Assembly: GCA_002336405.1 (NCBI GenBank)
Contig: DDEJ01000146.1
Span: forward strand, 13,067-36,318
DNA length: 23,252 nucleotides
DNA from: Rhodobacteraceae bacterium UBA1957
GTDB taxonomy: Bacteria; Pseudomonadota; Alphaproteobacteria; Rhodobacterales; Rhodobacteraceae
Reading direction: 5' to 3'
Part shown: positions 1 through 8,791 of the stretch, piece by piece
Layout of the letters: every line of letters begins with the position of its first letter
Position numbering within the stretch: position 1 is the first letter of the stretch
The notes under the pieces: generated by a model
What the model was told of the DNA's origin: nothing
Database searches by the model: none
Seen by the model: the letters and a program-made list of their open reading frames with translations, nothing else
Made by a program: the position numbers and the translations under genes

Positions 1-690
1 TCAGCAATGCGCCGTGCCGCAGGGATCGCAGTCAAAACCAGCCGGTACGGCCAGAAAGCCCTGGCATTTGCGGTCACCCACCCGCTAGAACACAACAACG
101 TCTCAACCGAAATTCACCGCAGCGGCGGCCCTTTCACCTTGGTTCCCCTTCCCAATTGGCAGGGTCAACCTTCGTCGGCAGTGGTTTGGATGGAAACAAG
201 CGCCAAAGCCAATGCGCTGGATCAAATGGCGGTGCCTGCTTTTGAGACTGCAATGACCGAGCGCTCTTACGGCTTATTGGGCCCACTGACACTGGCTTCT
301 CGCAAAACCCTATGGCCAATCATTAGCCAGACCGCCGAACGGCTCTGCGGCGAGCGGCTGGCACTGGCAGCGGAAGCTGCCCATGTCATGCCCCCTATTG
401 GCGCACAGGGGCTGAATACCAGCCTGAAAGATGTTCAATGCCTGTTGCACCTGGCCCAAGCCAGACCAGATGGTTTGGGAGACGTCGCCATGCTTGACGC
501 GTATCATCGCGCCCGGATCACCGATATTCGCGCCCGTGCCGTGGGGATCGAGATGTTGAACCGCACCTCAATGCTATCTGTACCGTTCCTGCGCGATACT
601 CGCGCAGCAGCTTTAAAAGGGCTGCACGGCATCGCACCTTTGCGAAAATCTGTGATGCAACTTGGTCTCGGCCTGCCTAAAAGCGGATAG
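1..690 (+). CDS. UbiH/UbiF/COQ6-family FAD-dependent hydroxylase, 3' part only
   Basis: The frame is open from the first base, so the start and the N-terminal Rossmann FAD fold lie outside the window; 229 codons remain. The visible part is the C-terminal half of a flavoprotein aromatic hydroxylase of the ubiquinone-biosynthesis type, which hydroxylates the ring of a membrane-bound polyprenyl intermediate. The key landmark is the second FAD-binding motif, read here as AEAAHVMPPIGAQGLN with a following SLKD, about two thirds into the fragment. It matches the family pattern GDAAHxxxPxxGQGxN, with Ala-Glu in place of Gly-Asp; I believe this variant occurs in Rhodobacterales homologues. Which ring position it modifies (UbiH, UbiF, UbiI or UbiL) cannot be told from this part. 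It stands alone on the plus strand and converges on the aminotransferase gene 58 bases downstream. Confidence 0.85.
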   Translation, partial: SAMRRAAGIAVKTSRYGQKALAFAVTHPLEHNNVSTEIHRSGGPFTLVPLPNWQGQPSSAVVWMETSAKANALDQMAVPAFETAMTERSYGLLGPLTLASRKTLWPIISQTAERLCGERLALAAEAAHVMPPIGAQGLNTSLKDVQCLLHLAQARPDGLGDVAMLDAYHRARITDIRARAVGIEMLNRTSMLSVPFLRDTRAAALKGLHGIAPLRKSVMQLGLGLPKSG

Positions 691-712
691 CCCATTTGAC
701 TTACAGTACAGC

Positions 713-760
713 CTCTTTATCGCACCGTCTCTTTATAGAAACGTCTCTCTATAGCACCGT
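713..760. repeat. three imperfect 16-nt tandem repeats
   Basis: Three consecutive 16-base units, CTCTTTATCGCACCGT (713-728), CTCTTTATAGAAACGT (729-744) and CTCTCTATAGCACCGT (745-760), lie between two convergent genes. The third unit covers the stop codon and last codons of the minus-strand aminotransferase gene. There are no spacers and the units are too short for a CRISPR array. It looks like a small slippage-type tandem duplication; no function is evident. Confidence 0.75.
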
Positions 761-1876
761 ATCAAGCACCTTTTTCAAGCGCGCCAGAGTGGCTTCAACG
801 TTATACAACTTATCGAGACCGAACAGACCCAACCGGAAGGTTGAAAACCCCTCGGGCTCGTCGCATTGCAAGGGCACTCCGGCAGCGATCTGCATGCCTT
901 GGGCGGCAAATTTGCTGCCGTTCTGAATTGCCGGATCGTCGGTATAACTTACCACCACCCCCGGCGCGCCAAAGCCTTCGGCCGCGACGGAACGGATGCC
1001 TTTGCTTGCCAGCATCGCCCGCACACCATCCCCCAGTTCCCACTGCGCAGTACACAGGCGCTCAAAGCCATAATCACGGGTCTCAACCATAGTGTCTCGG
1101 AAGGCGCGCAGCGCATCGGTCGGCATCGTGGCGTGATAGGCTTGCCCACCGTTTTCATATATTTGCATAATGCCATGCCATTTTTTCAAATCAATTGCGA
1201 AACTGTCAGATTTAGAGTGTTCAAGCCGGGCAACAGCCCGTGCAGACATCATCACCAAACCAGCACAGGGCGAAGCCGACCAACCCTTTTGCGGCGCTGA
1301 GATCAACACATCAACGCCAGTAGCGCGCATGTCGACCCATGCACACCCCGAGGCAATACAATCCAGCACCAGCAGCGCCCCGACTTCATGGGCCGCCGCC
1401 GCAAGAGCGGTAATATAGGCGTCTGGTAAAATCACTCCTGCCGAGGTTTCAACATGCGGGGCAAACACCACATCCGGCTTGTCGGCCCGAATTTGCGCCA
1501 CCACAGTGTCAATCGGCGCTGGAGAAAACGCCGCCTGCGCGCCATTATCACTTTGCCGCGCCTTGATCACATGGGTGTCAGACGTAAATCCGCCAGCTTC
1601 AAAAATTTGGCTCCACCGATATGAAAACCACCCGTTGCGAACCACCATGACCTTGGCGTCTCGGCCAAACTGCCGCGCCACAGCCTCCATCCCGAATGTC
1701 CCGCCTCCGGGCACAATGGCAATGGCATCGGCGCAATATACCTGTTTCAGCATGTCTGATATATCGATCATCACCTGCTTGAACGACGCAGACATATGGT
1801 TGAGAGAGCGGTCTGTGAAAACCACTGAAAATTCAAGAAGTCCATCGGGGTCGACATGATCAAGTAAGGCAGCCAT
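749..1876 (-). CDS. class V PLP-dependent aminotransferase (alanine/serine-glyoxylate aminotransferase-like)
   Basis: The 375-residue product has the fold-type I, class V (COG0075-like) layout. Visible elements are a glycine-rich phosphate-binding loop PGGGTFGME (about 56-64), the RNGWFSYRW segment (80-88), HVETSAG (141-147), the PLP ring aspartate in VLDCIASG (Asp172) and the Schiff-base lysine in SAPQKGWSASP (Lys197). Family members transfer an amino group to glyoxylate or pyruvate, or act on related small amines; the exact substrate cannot be read from sequence. The ATG is preceded on the minus strand by GGAG at 9 bases. It follows the Lrp/AsnC gene by 30 bases and is probably the last gene of that operon, so one or both Lrp proteins may control it in response to its amino acid substrate or product. 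The last codons lie in a 16-nt tandem repeat. Confidence 0.85.
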   Translation of the reverse strand: MAALLDHVDPDGLLEFSVVFTDRSLNHMSASFKQVMIDISDMLKQVYCADAIAIVPGGGTFGMEAVARQFGRDAKVMVVRNGWFSYRWSQIFEAGGFTSDTHVIKARQSDNGAQAAFSPAPIDTVVAQIRADKPDVVFAPHVETSAGVILPDAYITALAAAAHEVGALLVLDCIASGCAWVDMRATGVDVLISAPQKGWSASPCAGLVMMSARAVARLEHSKSDSFAIDLKKWHGIMQIYENGGQAYHATMPTDALRAFRDTMVETRDYGFERLCTAQWELGDGVRAMLASKGIRSVAAEGFGAPGVVVSYTDDPAIQNGSKFAAQGMQIAAGVPLQCDEPEGFSTFRLGLFGLDKLYNVEATLARLKKVLDTVL

Positions 1877-1906
1877 GAGCCAAATCTCCGTTTTGTTTGC
1901 TCAGCA

Positions 1907-2419
1907 CTACCCAGCGCCAAGAGGGATTGCACGGTCTACTTTTGTATACACATTATCAGTCTGACCCAAGGGGCCTAGGCGGCGTTCTTCAGATAAAAGT
2001 ACGTTGGCCTCAACGTCCCCCACCCCTGGCAGGGTCATCACCCTTCGCCGTAAAATTCTTTCAAAATCAGAGATATCGCGCGCCACAACACGCAGCCGGT
2101 AATCATAAAGCCCTAAGACATGTTCCACTATTTGCACTTCGGGAATTGCCTTAACCGCACGTTCAAAATCTTCAAGGCTGACTCGGCCTTTGGCGGCCAG
2201 CTTAATCCCAAGAAACACCGTCACCCCAAATCCCAGTTTTTCGTGATCCAAGTGCACCCGCCGCGCCTTGATCACCCCCAGATCGTACAGCCGCTTGACC
2301 CGCCGCCACGCCACCGGTTGCGACACCCCTAGCTCTCGTGCTAAAGCGCCAATCGCCTGCGTACAGTCGCTGCGCAGTGCTATCAGCAGGTTGCGATCAA
2401 GATCATCAAGTTCAATCAT
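1907..2419 (-). CDS. Lrp/AsnC-family transcriptional regulator (downstream member of a pair)
   Basis: The 170-residue product has an N-terminal winged helix-turn-helix (about 4-60, starting LDDLDRNLLIALRSD, with the recognition region SQPVAWRRVKRL) and a C-terminal RAM/ligand-sensing domain (about 65-150) with the family pattern of a conserved Gly-x-Tyr-Asp-Tyr-x-Leu-x-Val core (GLYDYRLRVVARD). A Lrp/AsnC protein forms dimers to octamers and binds amino acids at the RAM interface. The start codon overlaps the stop of the upstream Lrp gene in an ATGA arrangement, so the two are translationally coupled and probably made in matched amounts, which suggests heteromers. A C-terminal tail of about 20 residues goes beyond the usual RAM end. 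The effector is unknown. The class V aminotransferase follows and ilvC is divergent. Confidence 0.9.
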   Translation of the reverse strand: MIELDDLDRNLLIALRSDCTQAIGALARELGVSQPVAWRRVKRLYDLGVIKARRVHLDHEKLGFGVTVFLGIKLAAKGRVSLEDFERAVKAIPEVQIVEHVLGLYDYRLRVVARDISDFERILRRRVMTLPGVGDVEANVLLSEERRLGPLGQTDNVYTKVDRAIPLGAG

Positions 2420-2871
2420 ATCGGCAGCATTTCTTGTGATTTGATCAGCGCCACCTGCATTAAAGTCTCGATATCTGAAATGTGTGGCAGGGTAAGAACC
2501 CGTGTCCGATACAGATGTTGATAATGGGCCATATCCCGAGCGATCACCGAAAGCCTAACATCGACGCGCCCAAGAAAAGTCTGGATCTCGATCACCTCGG
2601 GCACAAGGCGCGCCGCAGTGATAAAATCATCAAACGCCCGGGTTTGGGTCTTATCCAAACTCACCCGCAAACTTACCTCAACCTCATAGCCCAGAACCCG
2701 CCAGTCAATCACCGCCTCCTGACCCAAGATCACCCCGTTTTGTTTCATGCGCGCAAGACGTCGGGCGCAGACCGCAGAGGTGGTATTGGCAGCCTCAGCC
2801 AGCGCTGCAACCGACCGGGCGGGATCAATCTGAAGATGGCGCAGTATACGGCGTTCAAGATCATCAAGCAT
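2416..2871 (-). CDS. Lrp/AsnC-family transcriptional regulator (upstream member of a pair)
   Basis: The 151-residue product has the standard Lrp layout: a winged helix-turn-helix from LDDLERRILRHLQ, then a RAM domain containing FLGRVDVRLSVIARD. The chosen ATG at 2871 begins two residues before the conserved Asp-Asp-Leu start of the family. In-frame ATGs at 2889 and 2883 would add six or four residues; none of the three has a convincing Shine-Dalgarno sequence, so leaderless or weak initiation is possible. The gene is divergent from ilvC across an AT-rich region that carries a dyad directly upstream of this start, consistent with autoregulation and possible control of ilvC. It is translationally coupled to the second Lrp gene. 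The regulon is inferred from position only. Confidence 0.87.
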   Translation of the reverse strand: MLDDLERRILRHLQIDPARSVAALAEAANTTSAVCARRLARMKQNGVILGQEAVIDWRVLGYEVEVSLRVSLDKTQTRAFDDFITAARLVPEVIEIQTFLGRVDVRLSVIARDMAHYQHLYRTRVLTLPHISDIETLMQVALIKSQEMLPI

Positions 2872-2872
2872 A

Positions 2873-2895
2873 AATTTTATCATATACATAAAATT
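2873..2895. promoter_or_regulatory. candidate operator dyad between lrp pair and ilvC
   Basis: A perfect inverted repeat, AATTTTAT (2873-2880) and ATAAAATT (2888-2895) with a 7-base spacer, lies immediately upstream of the likely Lrp start, within about 125 bases of very AT-rich DNA ahead of ilvC. Lrp-type sites are degenerate AT-rich dyads, so an autoregulatory Lrp site is plausible, but AT-rich palindromes also arise by chance. I cannot place -35 and -10 elements for ilvC with confidence. Confidence 0.4.
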
Positions 2896-2939
2896 ACAGA
2901 ATGAAAATAATCATTAATAGAAAAATATGACTAAATTAA

Positions 2940-4037
<1,098 letters not shown>

Positions 4038-4044
4038 AGCCCCT

Positions 4045-4077
4045 CACGCCCCTGCATTTTACAACTGCGGGGGCGTG
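4045..4077 (+). terminator. hairpin after ilvC, probable terminator without U-tract
   Basis: CACGCCCCTGCA (4045-4056) can pair with TGCGGGGGCGTG (4066-4077) over 12 base pairs, with one G-T wobble and a 9-base loop, starting 7 bases after the ilvC stop. The stem is strong, but the following bases are not T-rich, so it may act as an RNA-end stabiliser or need Rho. The remaining bases up to 4246 show no gene or clear signal except the ribosome binding site of the next gene. Confidence 0.55.
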
Positions 4078-4246
4078 ACGAACAAGCAGATGCCAAACCG
4101 TAAGATAACAGCCCATCAGATGACAGACCTGAGGGTGAGAAACATAGATATTCCATTCAATTCCCCATGTACCTATCACACAACACCCACGGCGCCGGCC
4201 TGCCTGCGCCCTGCACCCATCCCCGCCCTTTACAAAGGAATTAAAA

Positions 4247-5161
4247 TTGCAACCGTCTGTTGATATCACGGCAAAAAGCTGGGGAATGGTGGCGGTGCTT
4301 GGGCTAATTTGGGGCAGCACATTTTTAGTGATTGAAGTGGCACTTGAGGGCATCACACCGTTCTGGCTCGCGGCCGGACGGATAACTTTTGCCGCACTGC
4401 TGACCAGCGCCATCTGGGGTCTGCGTGGCTGGCGATTCCACCTGGGACCCGACCGCGATTGGCCCGGGCTTTTTGCCGTAGGCCTGCTCAGCACAGCGGT
4501 ACCATTTCAACTGCTCAGCTGGGGCCAGCAGTATGTCACCTCGGCGTTCGCCGGTGTCTCCATGGCCTCGGTTGCATTGATCGTTCTGCCGCTGTCGCAT
4601 TTTCTTATTCCGGGAGAACGGATCACCCCACGCCGACTTCTGGGTTTTATCATAGGGTTTTTCGGGGTTGTAGTCTTGCTGGGGCAGCAGAGTTTTGTCG
4701 CGACCGGCGCGCCCTTTGAATGGTTGGGGCAGATCGCCTGCCTGCTGGCCGCAAGCTGCTATGCAATCAGTTCGGTGATCATGCGCCGTTTGCCGGCCAT
4801 TGATGCAATCGGGCTTTCAGCGGTCACCCTGATCATCGGCGCGGTGTTTGTCGTCTCTGTGGCCTTTGCGGTCGAGGGGCCGCCCTCCCTACCCACCAAA
4901 CAGACCCTCATTATTTTGGCCTTTTTAGGCTTGGTACCAACTGCAGGTGCAAATTTGATACGGGTGTTGCTGATCCGCAGCGCCGGCCCTGTCTTTATGA
5001 GCTTGACCAATTATCAAGTGCCGATGTGGTCGGTCATTCTTGGAATTCTGGTGCTGGGTGAGCCAGTGCACAACAGCTTGTTCATCGCCTTAATCTTAAT
5101 CCTATGCGGCGTCGGCCTGAGCCAATACGGTGCCCTCAAGCGGCTGTTTGGTCGCGCCTAG
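4247..5161 (+). CDS. EamA/DMT-superfamily inner-membrane transporter
   Basis: The 304-residue product is strongly hydrophobic, with about ten predicted membrane segments in two EamA repeats (roughly 12-140 and 150-295). The family signature near the N-terminus, LGLIWGSTFLVIEVALEGI, and RITFAAL are typical, as are the second-repeat elements LGLVPTAGANLIR and YQVPMWSVILGILVLGE. These proteins export amino acids, nucleotides or other metabolites; the substrate is not readable. The start is TTG at 4247, chosen because AAGGA at 4235-4239 is 7 bases upstream and the translation begins just before the first membrane helix. Its last four bases overlap the end of the convergent amidase gene. No operon partner is seen. 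Confidence 0.88.
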   Translation: MQPSVDITAKSWGMVAVLGLIWGSTFLVIEVALEGITPFWLAAGRITFAALLTSAIWGLRGWRFHLGPDRDWPGLFAVGLLSTAVPFQLLSWGQQYVTSAFAGVSMASVALIVLPLSHFLIPGERITPRRLLGFIIGFFGVVVLLGQQSFVATGAPFEWLGQIACLLAASCYAISSVIMRRLPAIDAIGLSAVTLIIGAVFVVSVAFAVEGPPSLPTKQTLIILAFLGLVPTAGANLIRVLLIRSAGPVFMSLTNYQVPMWSVILGILVLGEPVHNSLFIALILILCGVGLSQYGALKRLFGRA

Positions 5162-5841
5162 CCTGCACTACTGGTATCACCCAGCCCTTTCAAACCTGCG
5201 GCAAGCGCACGATCATCCGCGTCTAAAGGCCCCCGCGCCATGGGCCGGAACCGCAACCTAAACGCATATAATAACGCGGCGGCCGCCTGCGCATCGTCCG
5301 CCGGCATCTGGTACCCAAAGGCCGCCGTGTCTTCTAAAAAATCGCCCCCCTTGGCAGGGCCAGGCCACACCGCGAGGCCCTGACGGGCTAAGCGCTGCCA
5401 GTCAAATCGCGCGCCGGGATCATATTTACGGCCAATCGCCAGATCAGAATGGGCGATGACCGAAGACGCGGTTAATGACCAGCGCGCCATGACGCCCCGC
5501 AACAAACCCTCAAGCGCCGTCATCTGCGCCTCTGCGAACGGATGATCGCCGCGATTGGCCAGCTCAATCCCGATAGAATATGAATTCACATCTTTGATCT
5601 CGCGCCAGCATCCCGCGCCGGCGTGCCAAGCGCGCTGTGCCTCATCGACCATCTGCCAGATAATGCCGTTGGGTGAGATCAGGTAATGCGCCGAGACCTC
5701 ATGTTGCGGATCGCACAGGCGCTGCAGGGCTGCCTCCGTGGTGTCCATCGCTGTGTAATGCAACACGATCAGTCGCGGATGCCCGCCTTGTTTGCGTGGT
5801 CCATAATTTTGCGAAGGGTGCCAATGTGGTATCACGACCAC
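5158..5841 (-). CDS. AmpD-like N-acetylmuramoyl-L-alanine amidase
   Basis: The amidase_2 (PGRP-like zinc amidase) fold of 227 residues cleaves the lactyl-amide bond between MurNAc or anhydroMurNAc and the stem peptide. The ligands line up with AmpD: His28 (VLHYTAM), His131 and Asp141 (IAHSDLAIGRKYDPG), with catalytic-type Lys139 and Glu93 (IGIELANRG). There is no signal peptide, which fits cytosolic recycling of anhydromuropeptides as in AmpD rather than a periplasmic amidase. A C-terminal tail of about 70 residues beyond the catalytic core is poorly conserved to my eye. The start is GTG at 5841; another GTG lies 6 bases downstream. It is the last gene of gatC-gatA-lipoprotein-amidase, 11 bases after the lipoprotein gene. 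Confidence 0.88.
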   Translation of the reverse strand: MVVIPHWHPSQNYGPRKQGGHPRLIVLHYTAMDTTEAALQRLCDPQHEVSAHYLISPNGIIWQMVDEAQRAWHAGAGCWREIKDVNSYSIGIELANRGDHPFAEAQMTALEGLLRGVMARWSLTASSVIAHSDLAIGRKYDPGARFDWQRLARQGLAVWPGPAKGGDFLEDTAAFGYQMPADDAQAAAALLYAFRLRFRPMARGPLDADDRALAAGLKGLGDTSSAG

Positions 5842-5852
5842 CCAAGCCTTCC

Positions 5853-6593
5853 CTAGTTACTGACGGCCTGGCGGAAAGGCGCCGGATCCCAGTAACAGGC
5901 AAACCCGTCGCCGTCAGGATCAAGTCCCAACGCATCCCGCTTGGGACCGCCCCGTTCTAAAAACGCAATCTGCGCCATGTCAGAAGACGGGTATTTGTCA
6001 CAGTTTCGCAAAAACCGCGATTGTCCGCCGATCGGAAACCGCGAATAAACCGGACTGCCCAGCATATTATCGCTCGACAGGGCATATTCGACAATATTGA
6101 CAGTTTTGGCCGCCCCCCGCGTCGGCAACGCGCCCGGCTCGATCACCTCGTAAGAGGCGCTGTTGCGTGCCAACCGCTCAGCGTCACTCTCAATAGATTG
6201 TCGGTTGCTGACAGCCTCAAAGTCGTTTTCGTCGGACAAAGAGGTCCCACCCCCGCCTTCAGCAGCGGTTGCGACCGGGTCCGAAGTCAAACTAGAGCCT
6301 GTCATATTTATTTGCGCCGCCGCAGGTCCACCTTGTATTTTTCTGGCAGCCTCTGCGGCCAACGCCGCAACATTGCTGCCATCCGCGTTGGGCAGCGCCT
6401 GTGCGTCGATCGCAGACAACGGTGCGGTATTGGGCACAACGGCCGAACCTCCGGTCCGCGCCTTGCCTGCCACAGGCGCCGTTTTGTTCATCAACCCGTT
6501 TGGCAAACCGGGCATACACCCCGACAAACCCAGCGCAGCCAGCCCGCCGATCAAGAGATAAGGTGCTATTTTCACTCTTTTATATGTCTGCAT
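5853..6593 (-). CDS. lipoprotein with C-terminal excalibur-like motif
   Basis: The 246-residue product starts with a lipoprotein signal peptide: a basic n-region, a hydrophobic core to about residue 22, and lipobox LSGC with Cys26. The middle (about 30-190) is low complexity, rich in Ala, Ser and Gly, and probably a flexible linker. The last 50 residues are conserved-looking: two cysteines (Cys198, Cys233) frame a calcium-loop-like LDPDGDGFACYWDPAPFR, which resembles the excalibur extracellular calcium-binding motif DxDxDGxxC. It is likely a periplasmic or outer-membrane envelope protein. It sits 7 bases after gatA and 11 bases before the amidase gene, so it is co-transcribed. A shorter GTG start seven codons downstream is possible and would still give a signal peptide. 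Function is not known. Confidence 0.75.
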   Translation of the reverse strand: MQTYKRVKIAPYLLIGGLAALGLSGCMPGLPNGLMNKTAPVAGKARTGGSAVVPNTAPLSAIDAQALPNADGSNVAALAAEAARKIQGGPAAAQINMTGSSLTSDPVATAAEGGGGTSLSDENDFEAVSNRQSIESDAERLARNSASYEVIEPGALPTRGAAKTVNIVEYALSSDNMLGSPVYSRFPIGGQSRFLRNCDKYPSSDMAQIAFLERGGPKRDALGLDPDGDGFACYWDPAPFRQAVSN

Positions 6594-6600
6594 CTGCCGC

Positions 6601-8094
6601 CTACCACCATTTGTTAGGTTTTTGTGAGAACCCTACGGCACGCTCTAACGCAAGCGCACAATTCAGCAAATCGCCTTCTTCCCAAGGGCGCCCGATCAAT
6701 TGCAATCCCAGCGGCAGTCCCTGTGCATCCAGCCCTGCTGGCACCGAAACGCCCGGTAGGCCCGCCAGATTGACCGTGACCGTGAACACGTCATTGAGAT
6801 ACATCTGTAACGGATCAGCGTTTTGCATCTCTCCGAGACCAAAAGCGGCCGAAGGCGTGGTCGGCGCGAGAATCGCGTCGACGCCGGCGGCAAAAACCGT
6901 ATCGAAGTCTTGCTTGATCAACGCACGCACCTTGCGGGCCCGGTTGTAATAAGCATCATAAAAGCCCGCCGACAAAACATAGGTGCCCACCATAACCCGA
7001 CGCTGCACCTCAGCGCCAAAACCCTCGGCGCGGGTTTTTTCATACATCTCGGTAATGCCATCCCCCGCATCCAAAGTGGCGCGATGACCATAGCGCACTC
7101 CATCGTAGCGGGCTAAATTTGAAGACGCCTCAGCCGGTGCGATCACATAATAGGCCGGCAGGGCGTACTTTGTGTGTGGCAGGCTGATATCAACCATTTC
7201 CGCCCCGGCATCGGCCAGCTTTGCCGCCCCATCCCGCCACAGCGCTTCGATTTCATCAGGCATCCCATCCATCCGGTATTCTTTCGGGATACCAATTTTT
7301 TGACCGCGAATATCGCCGGTCAGTAATGCCTCAAAGTTTGGCACCGGCAATTCGGAACTGGTGCTATCTTTGGGGTCATGACCACACATCGCCTCAAGCA
7401 TAATTGCTGCATCGCGCACCGATTTGGTGATCGGCCCCGCCTGATCCAGCGAGCTGGCAAAGGCCACAATACCCCAACGTGAACAGCGCCCATAGGTCGG
7501 CTTGATCCCCACAGTGCCGGTAAAGGCCGCCGGTTGGCGGATCGATCCACCGGTATCAGTGCCAGTCGCCGCAAGGCATAGATCGGCTGCCACCGCGCCA
7601 GCCGAACCACCCGACGACCCCCCTGGTGTGAGACGCCGGTCATCAACTTTCCACGGGTTGACCGTATCACCATACACCGATGTTTCGTTCGAACTGCCCA
7701 TGGCAAATTCGTCCATGTTCAACTTGCCCAGCATCACCGCCCCTGCATCCAGCAGGTTCTGACTGACGGTGGATTCGTATTCCGGCTTAAAGCCTTTCAA
7801 AATGGCACTGGCCGCTTGGCTGGGCACGCCCTTGGTACAGAACAAATCCTTGATACCCAAAGGCAGCCCGCATAGCGCAGGTGCCGGATCTTGTTGCGAT
7901 CCCTTGGCCAGACGTTGATCGGCAGCCCGTGCCTGATCAAGCGCGATCTCGGGGGTTTTATGCACAAAAGCGTTCAGGCTGTCAGAACCCTCAATGGCAG
8001 CCAGGCAAGCTTCAGTCAGCTCGACGCTGGTGATCTCTTTGGCGACCAGTTTGTCGCGCGCACCGGCAAGAGTAAGAGCATTCAGATCAGACAT
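6601..8094 (-). CDS. gatA: Asp-tRNA(Asn)/Glu-tRNA(Gln) amidotransferase subunit A
   Basis: GatA releases ammonia from glutamine and passes it to GatB for amidation of mischarged Glu-tRNA(Gln) or Asp-tRNA(Asn). The 497-residue product has the amidase-signature catalytic triad: Lys82 in LPLGIKDLF, the cis-Ser near 160 in [11 protein letters not shown], and nucleophile Ser184 in [13 protein letters not shown]. The C-terminal [15 protein letters not shown] and [12 protein letters not shown] segments are typical of GatA rather than of general amidases. Its start codon overlaps the gatC stop by one base (TAATG), supporting a gatCA operon; gatB is not in the window, as is common in alphaproteobacteria. 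The gene is followed at 7 bases by a lipoprotein gene. Confidence 0.96.
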   Translation of the reverse strand: MSDLNALTLAGARDKLVAKEITSVELTEACLAAIEGSDSLNAFVHKTPEIALDQARAADQRLAKGSQQDPAPALCGLPLGIKDLFCTKGVPSQAASAILKGFKPEYESTVSQNLLDAGAVMLGKLNMDEFAMGSSNETSVYGDTVNPWKVDDRRLTPGGSSGGSAGAVAADLCLAATGTDTGGSIRQPAAFTGTVGIKPTYGRCSRWGIVAFASSLDQAGPITKSVRDAAIMLEAMCGHDPKDSTSSELPVPNFEALLTGDIRGQKIGIPKEYRMDGMPDEIEALWRDGAAKLADAGAEMVDISLPHTKYALPAYYVIAPAEASSNLARYDGVRYGHRATLDAGDGITEMYEKTRAEGFGAEVQRRVMVGTYVLSAGFYDAYYNRARKVRALIKQDFDTVFAAGVDAILAPTTPSAAFGLGEMQNADPLQMYLNDVFTVTVNLAGLPGVSVPAGLDAQGLPLGLQLIGRPWEEGDLLNCALALERAVGFSQKPNKWW

Positions 8095-8381
8095 TATTCA
8101 ACCACCTTCGGCACGGCAAAAAATCCTTCGCGGAAATCGGGGGCATTGGCCCTGATCTTATCTTGCTGGTCTCCGTCTGTGACCGCGTCGACCCGCCGTT
8201 TCAACCGCATCGGCGTGACCGATGTCATCGGCTCTATACCGGACACATCAACTTCGTTGAGTTGTTCAATAAAACCCAAAATGGCGTTAAACTCGCCTGC
8301 CAGCGCCGGCAGGTCGCTGTCCTCAACTTTGATCCGGGCCAGTTTGGCCACGCGTGCGGCGGTCTCAGTATCAATCGCCAT
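8094..8381 (-). CDS. gatC: Asp-tRNA(Asn)/Glu-tRNA(Gln) amidotransferase subunit C
   Basis: GatC is the small belt protein that stabilises the GatA-GatB complex. The 95-residue product begins [19 protein letters not shown], the family start, and carries the [22 protein letters not shown] core and the late [13 protein letters not shown]. The ATG at 8381 is chosen because GGAGAG lies about 5 bases upstream and the protein then begins at the conserved position; a TTG six codons upstream at 8399 is the alternative. It is the first gene of the gatC-gatA-lipoprotein-amidase unit. It is divergent from the UPF0173 hydrolase gene across about 410 bases. Confidence 0.94.
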   Translation of the reverse strand: MAIDTETAARVAKLARIKVEDSDLPALAGEFNAILGFIEQLNEVDVSGIEPMTSVTPMRLKRRVDAVTDGDQQDKIRANAPDFREGFFAVPKVVE

Positions 8382-8437
8382 CCGGCTCTCCACTTGCAAT
8401 TTAGGTTTGGTTTAGCGACCCGCGCCCTGCTTCGCAA

Positions 8438-8537
8438 GCATCTGGCATCGATAATCCATAAACTTCAAGATCGCCCACAATCCCATCTTGCTTTAACCAC
8501 TCTCTTAGGCCTCGGCAGGTCGCGGCAGGCCAGATGC
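8438..8537. other. nested inverted repeats in the gatC/UPF0173 intergenic region
   Basis: The 8382-8791 gap has no convincing gene. Within it, GCATCTGGC (8438-8446) is exactly complementary in reverse to GCCAGATGC (8529-8537), and inside them CAAGAT (8466-8471) pairs with ATCTTG (8485-8490) around a 13-base loop. A direct repeat CGGCAGG also occurs near 8513-8529. The nested pairing could be a structured RNA, a 5' leader on either strand, or chance. The rest, to 8791, holds only short hairpins such as CTCGGGTCGAG. Confidence 0.3.
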
Positions 8538-8791
8538 CAAAAACACGGCAAAATGCGCAACCCGCTGATGACATCCAACCGGCACACGGGTTTTATACAC
8601 GAAAAATATGGGCCAAATGCAGGCGAAAAGACAAGCCAGTTACAAGCTGGACCTGGGCCACATATAGGTCAACCTCGGGTCGAGCACCGGCAGGACGCGG
8701 GCCGAACACAGGTCAAAATCAACTTGGCAAAGCATTCAATCCATTTTAGCCTTTACGCATTCAAAGGTATTAGAAACCAGAGGCGGACAAA

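Noticed and set aside
713..760. Possible CRISPR fragment
   Set aside because: The 16-base units are directly abutting with no spacers and no cas genes are nearby.
4075..4263. 62-codon plus-strand frame in the gap before the transporter
   Set aside because: It starts within the ilvC hairpin, overlaps the transporter start in another frame and has no family resemblance or ribosome binding site.
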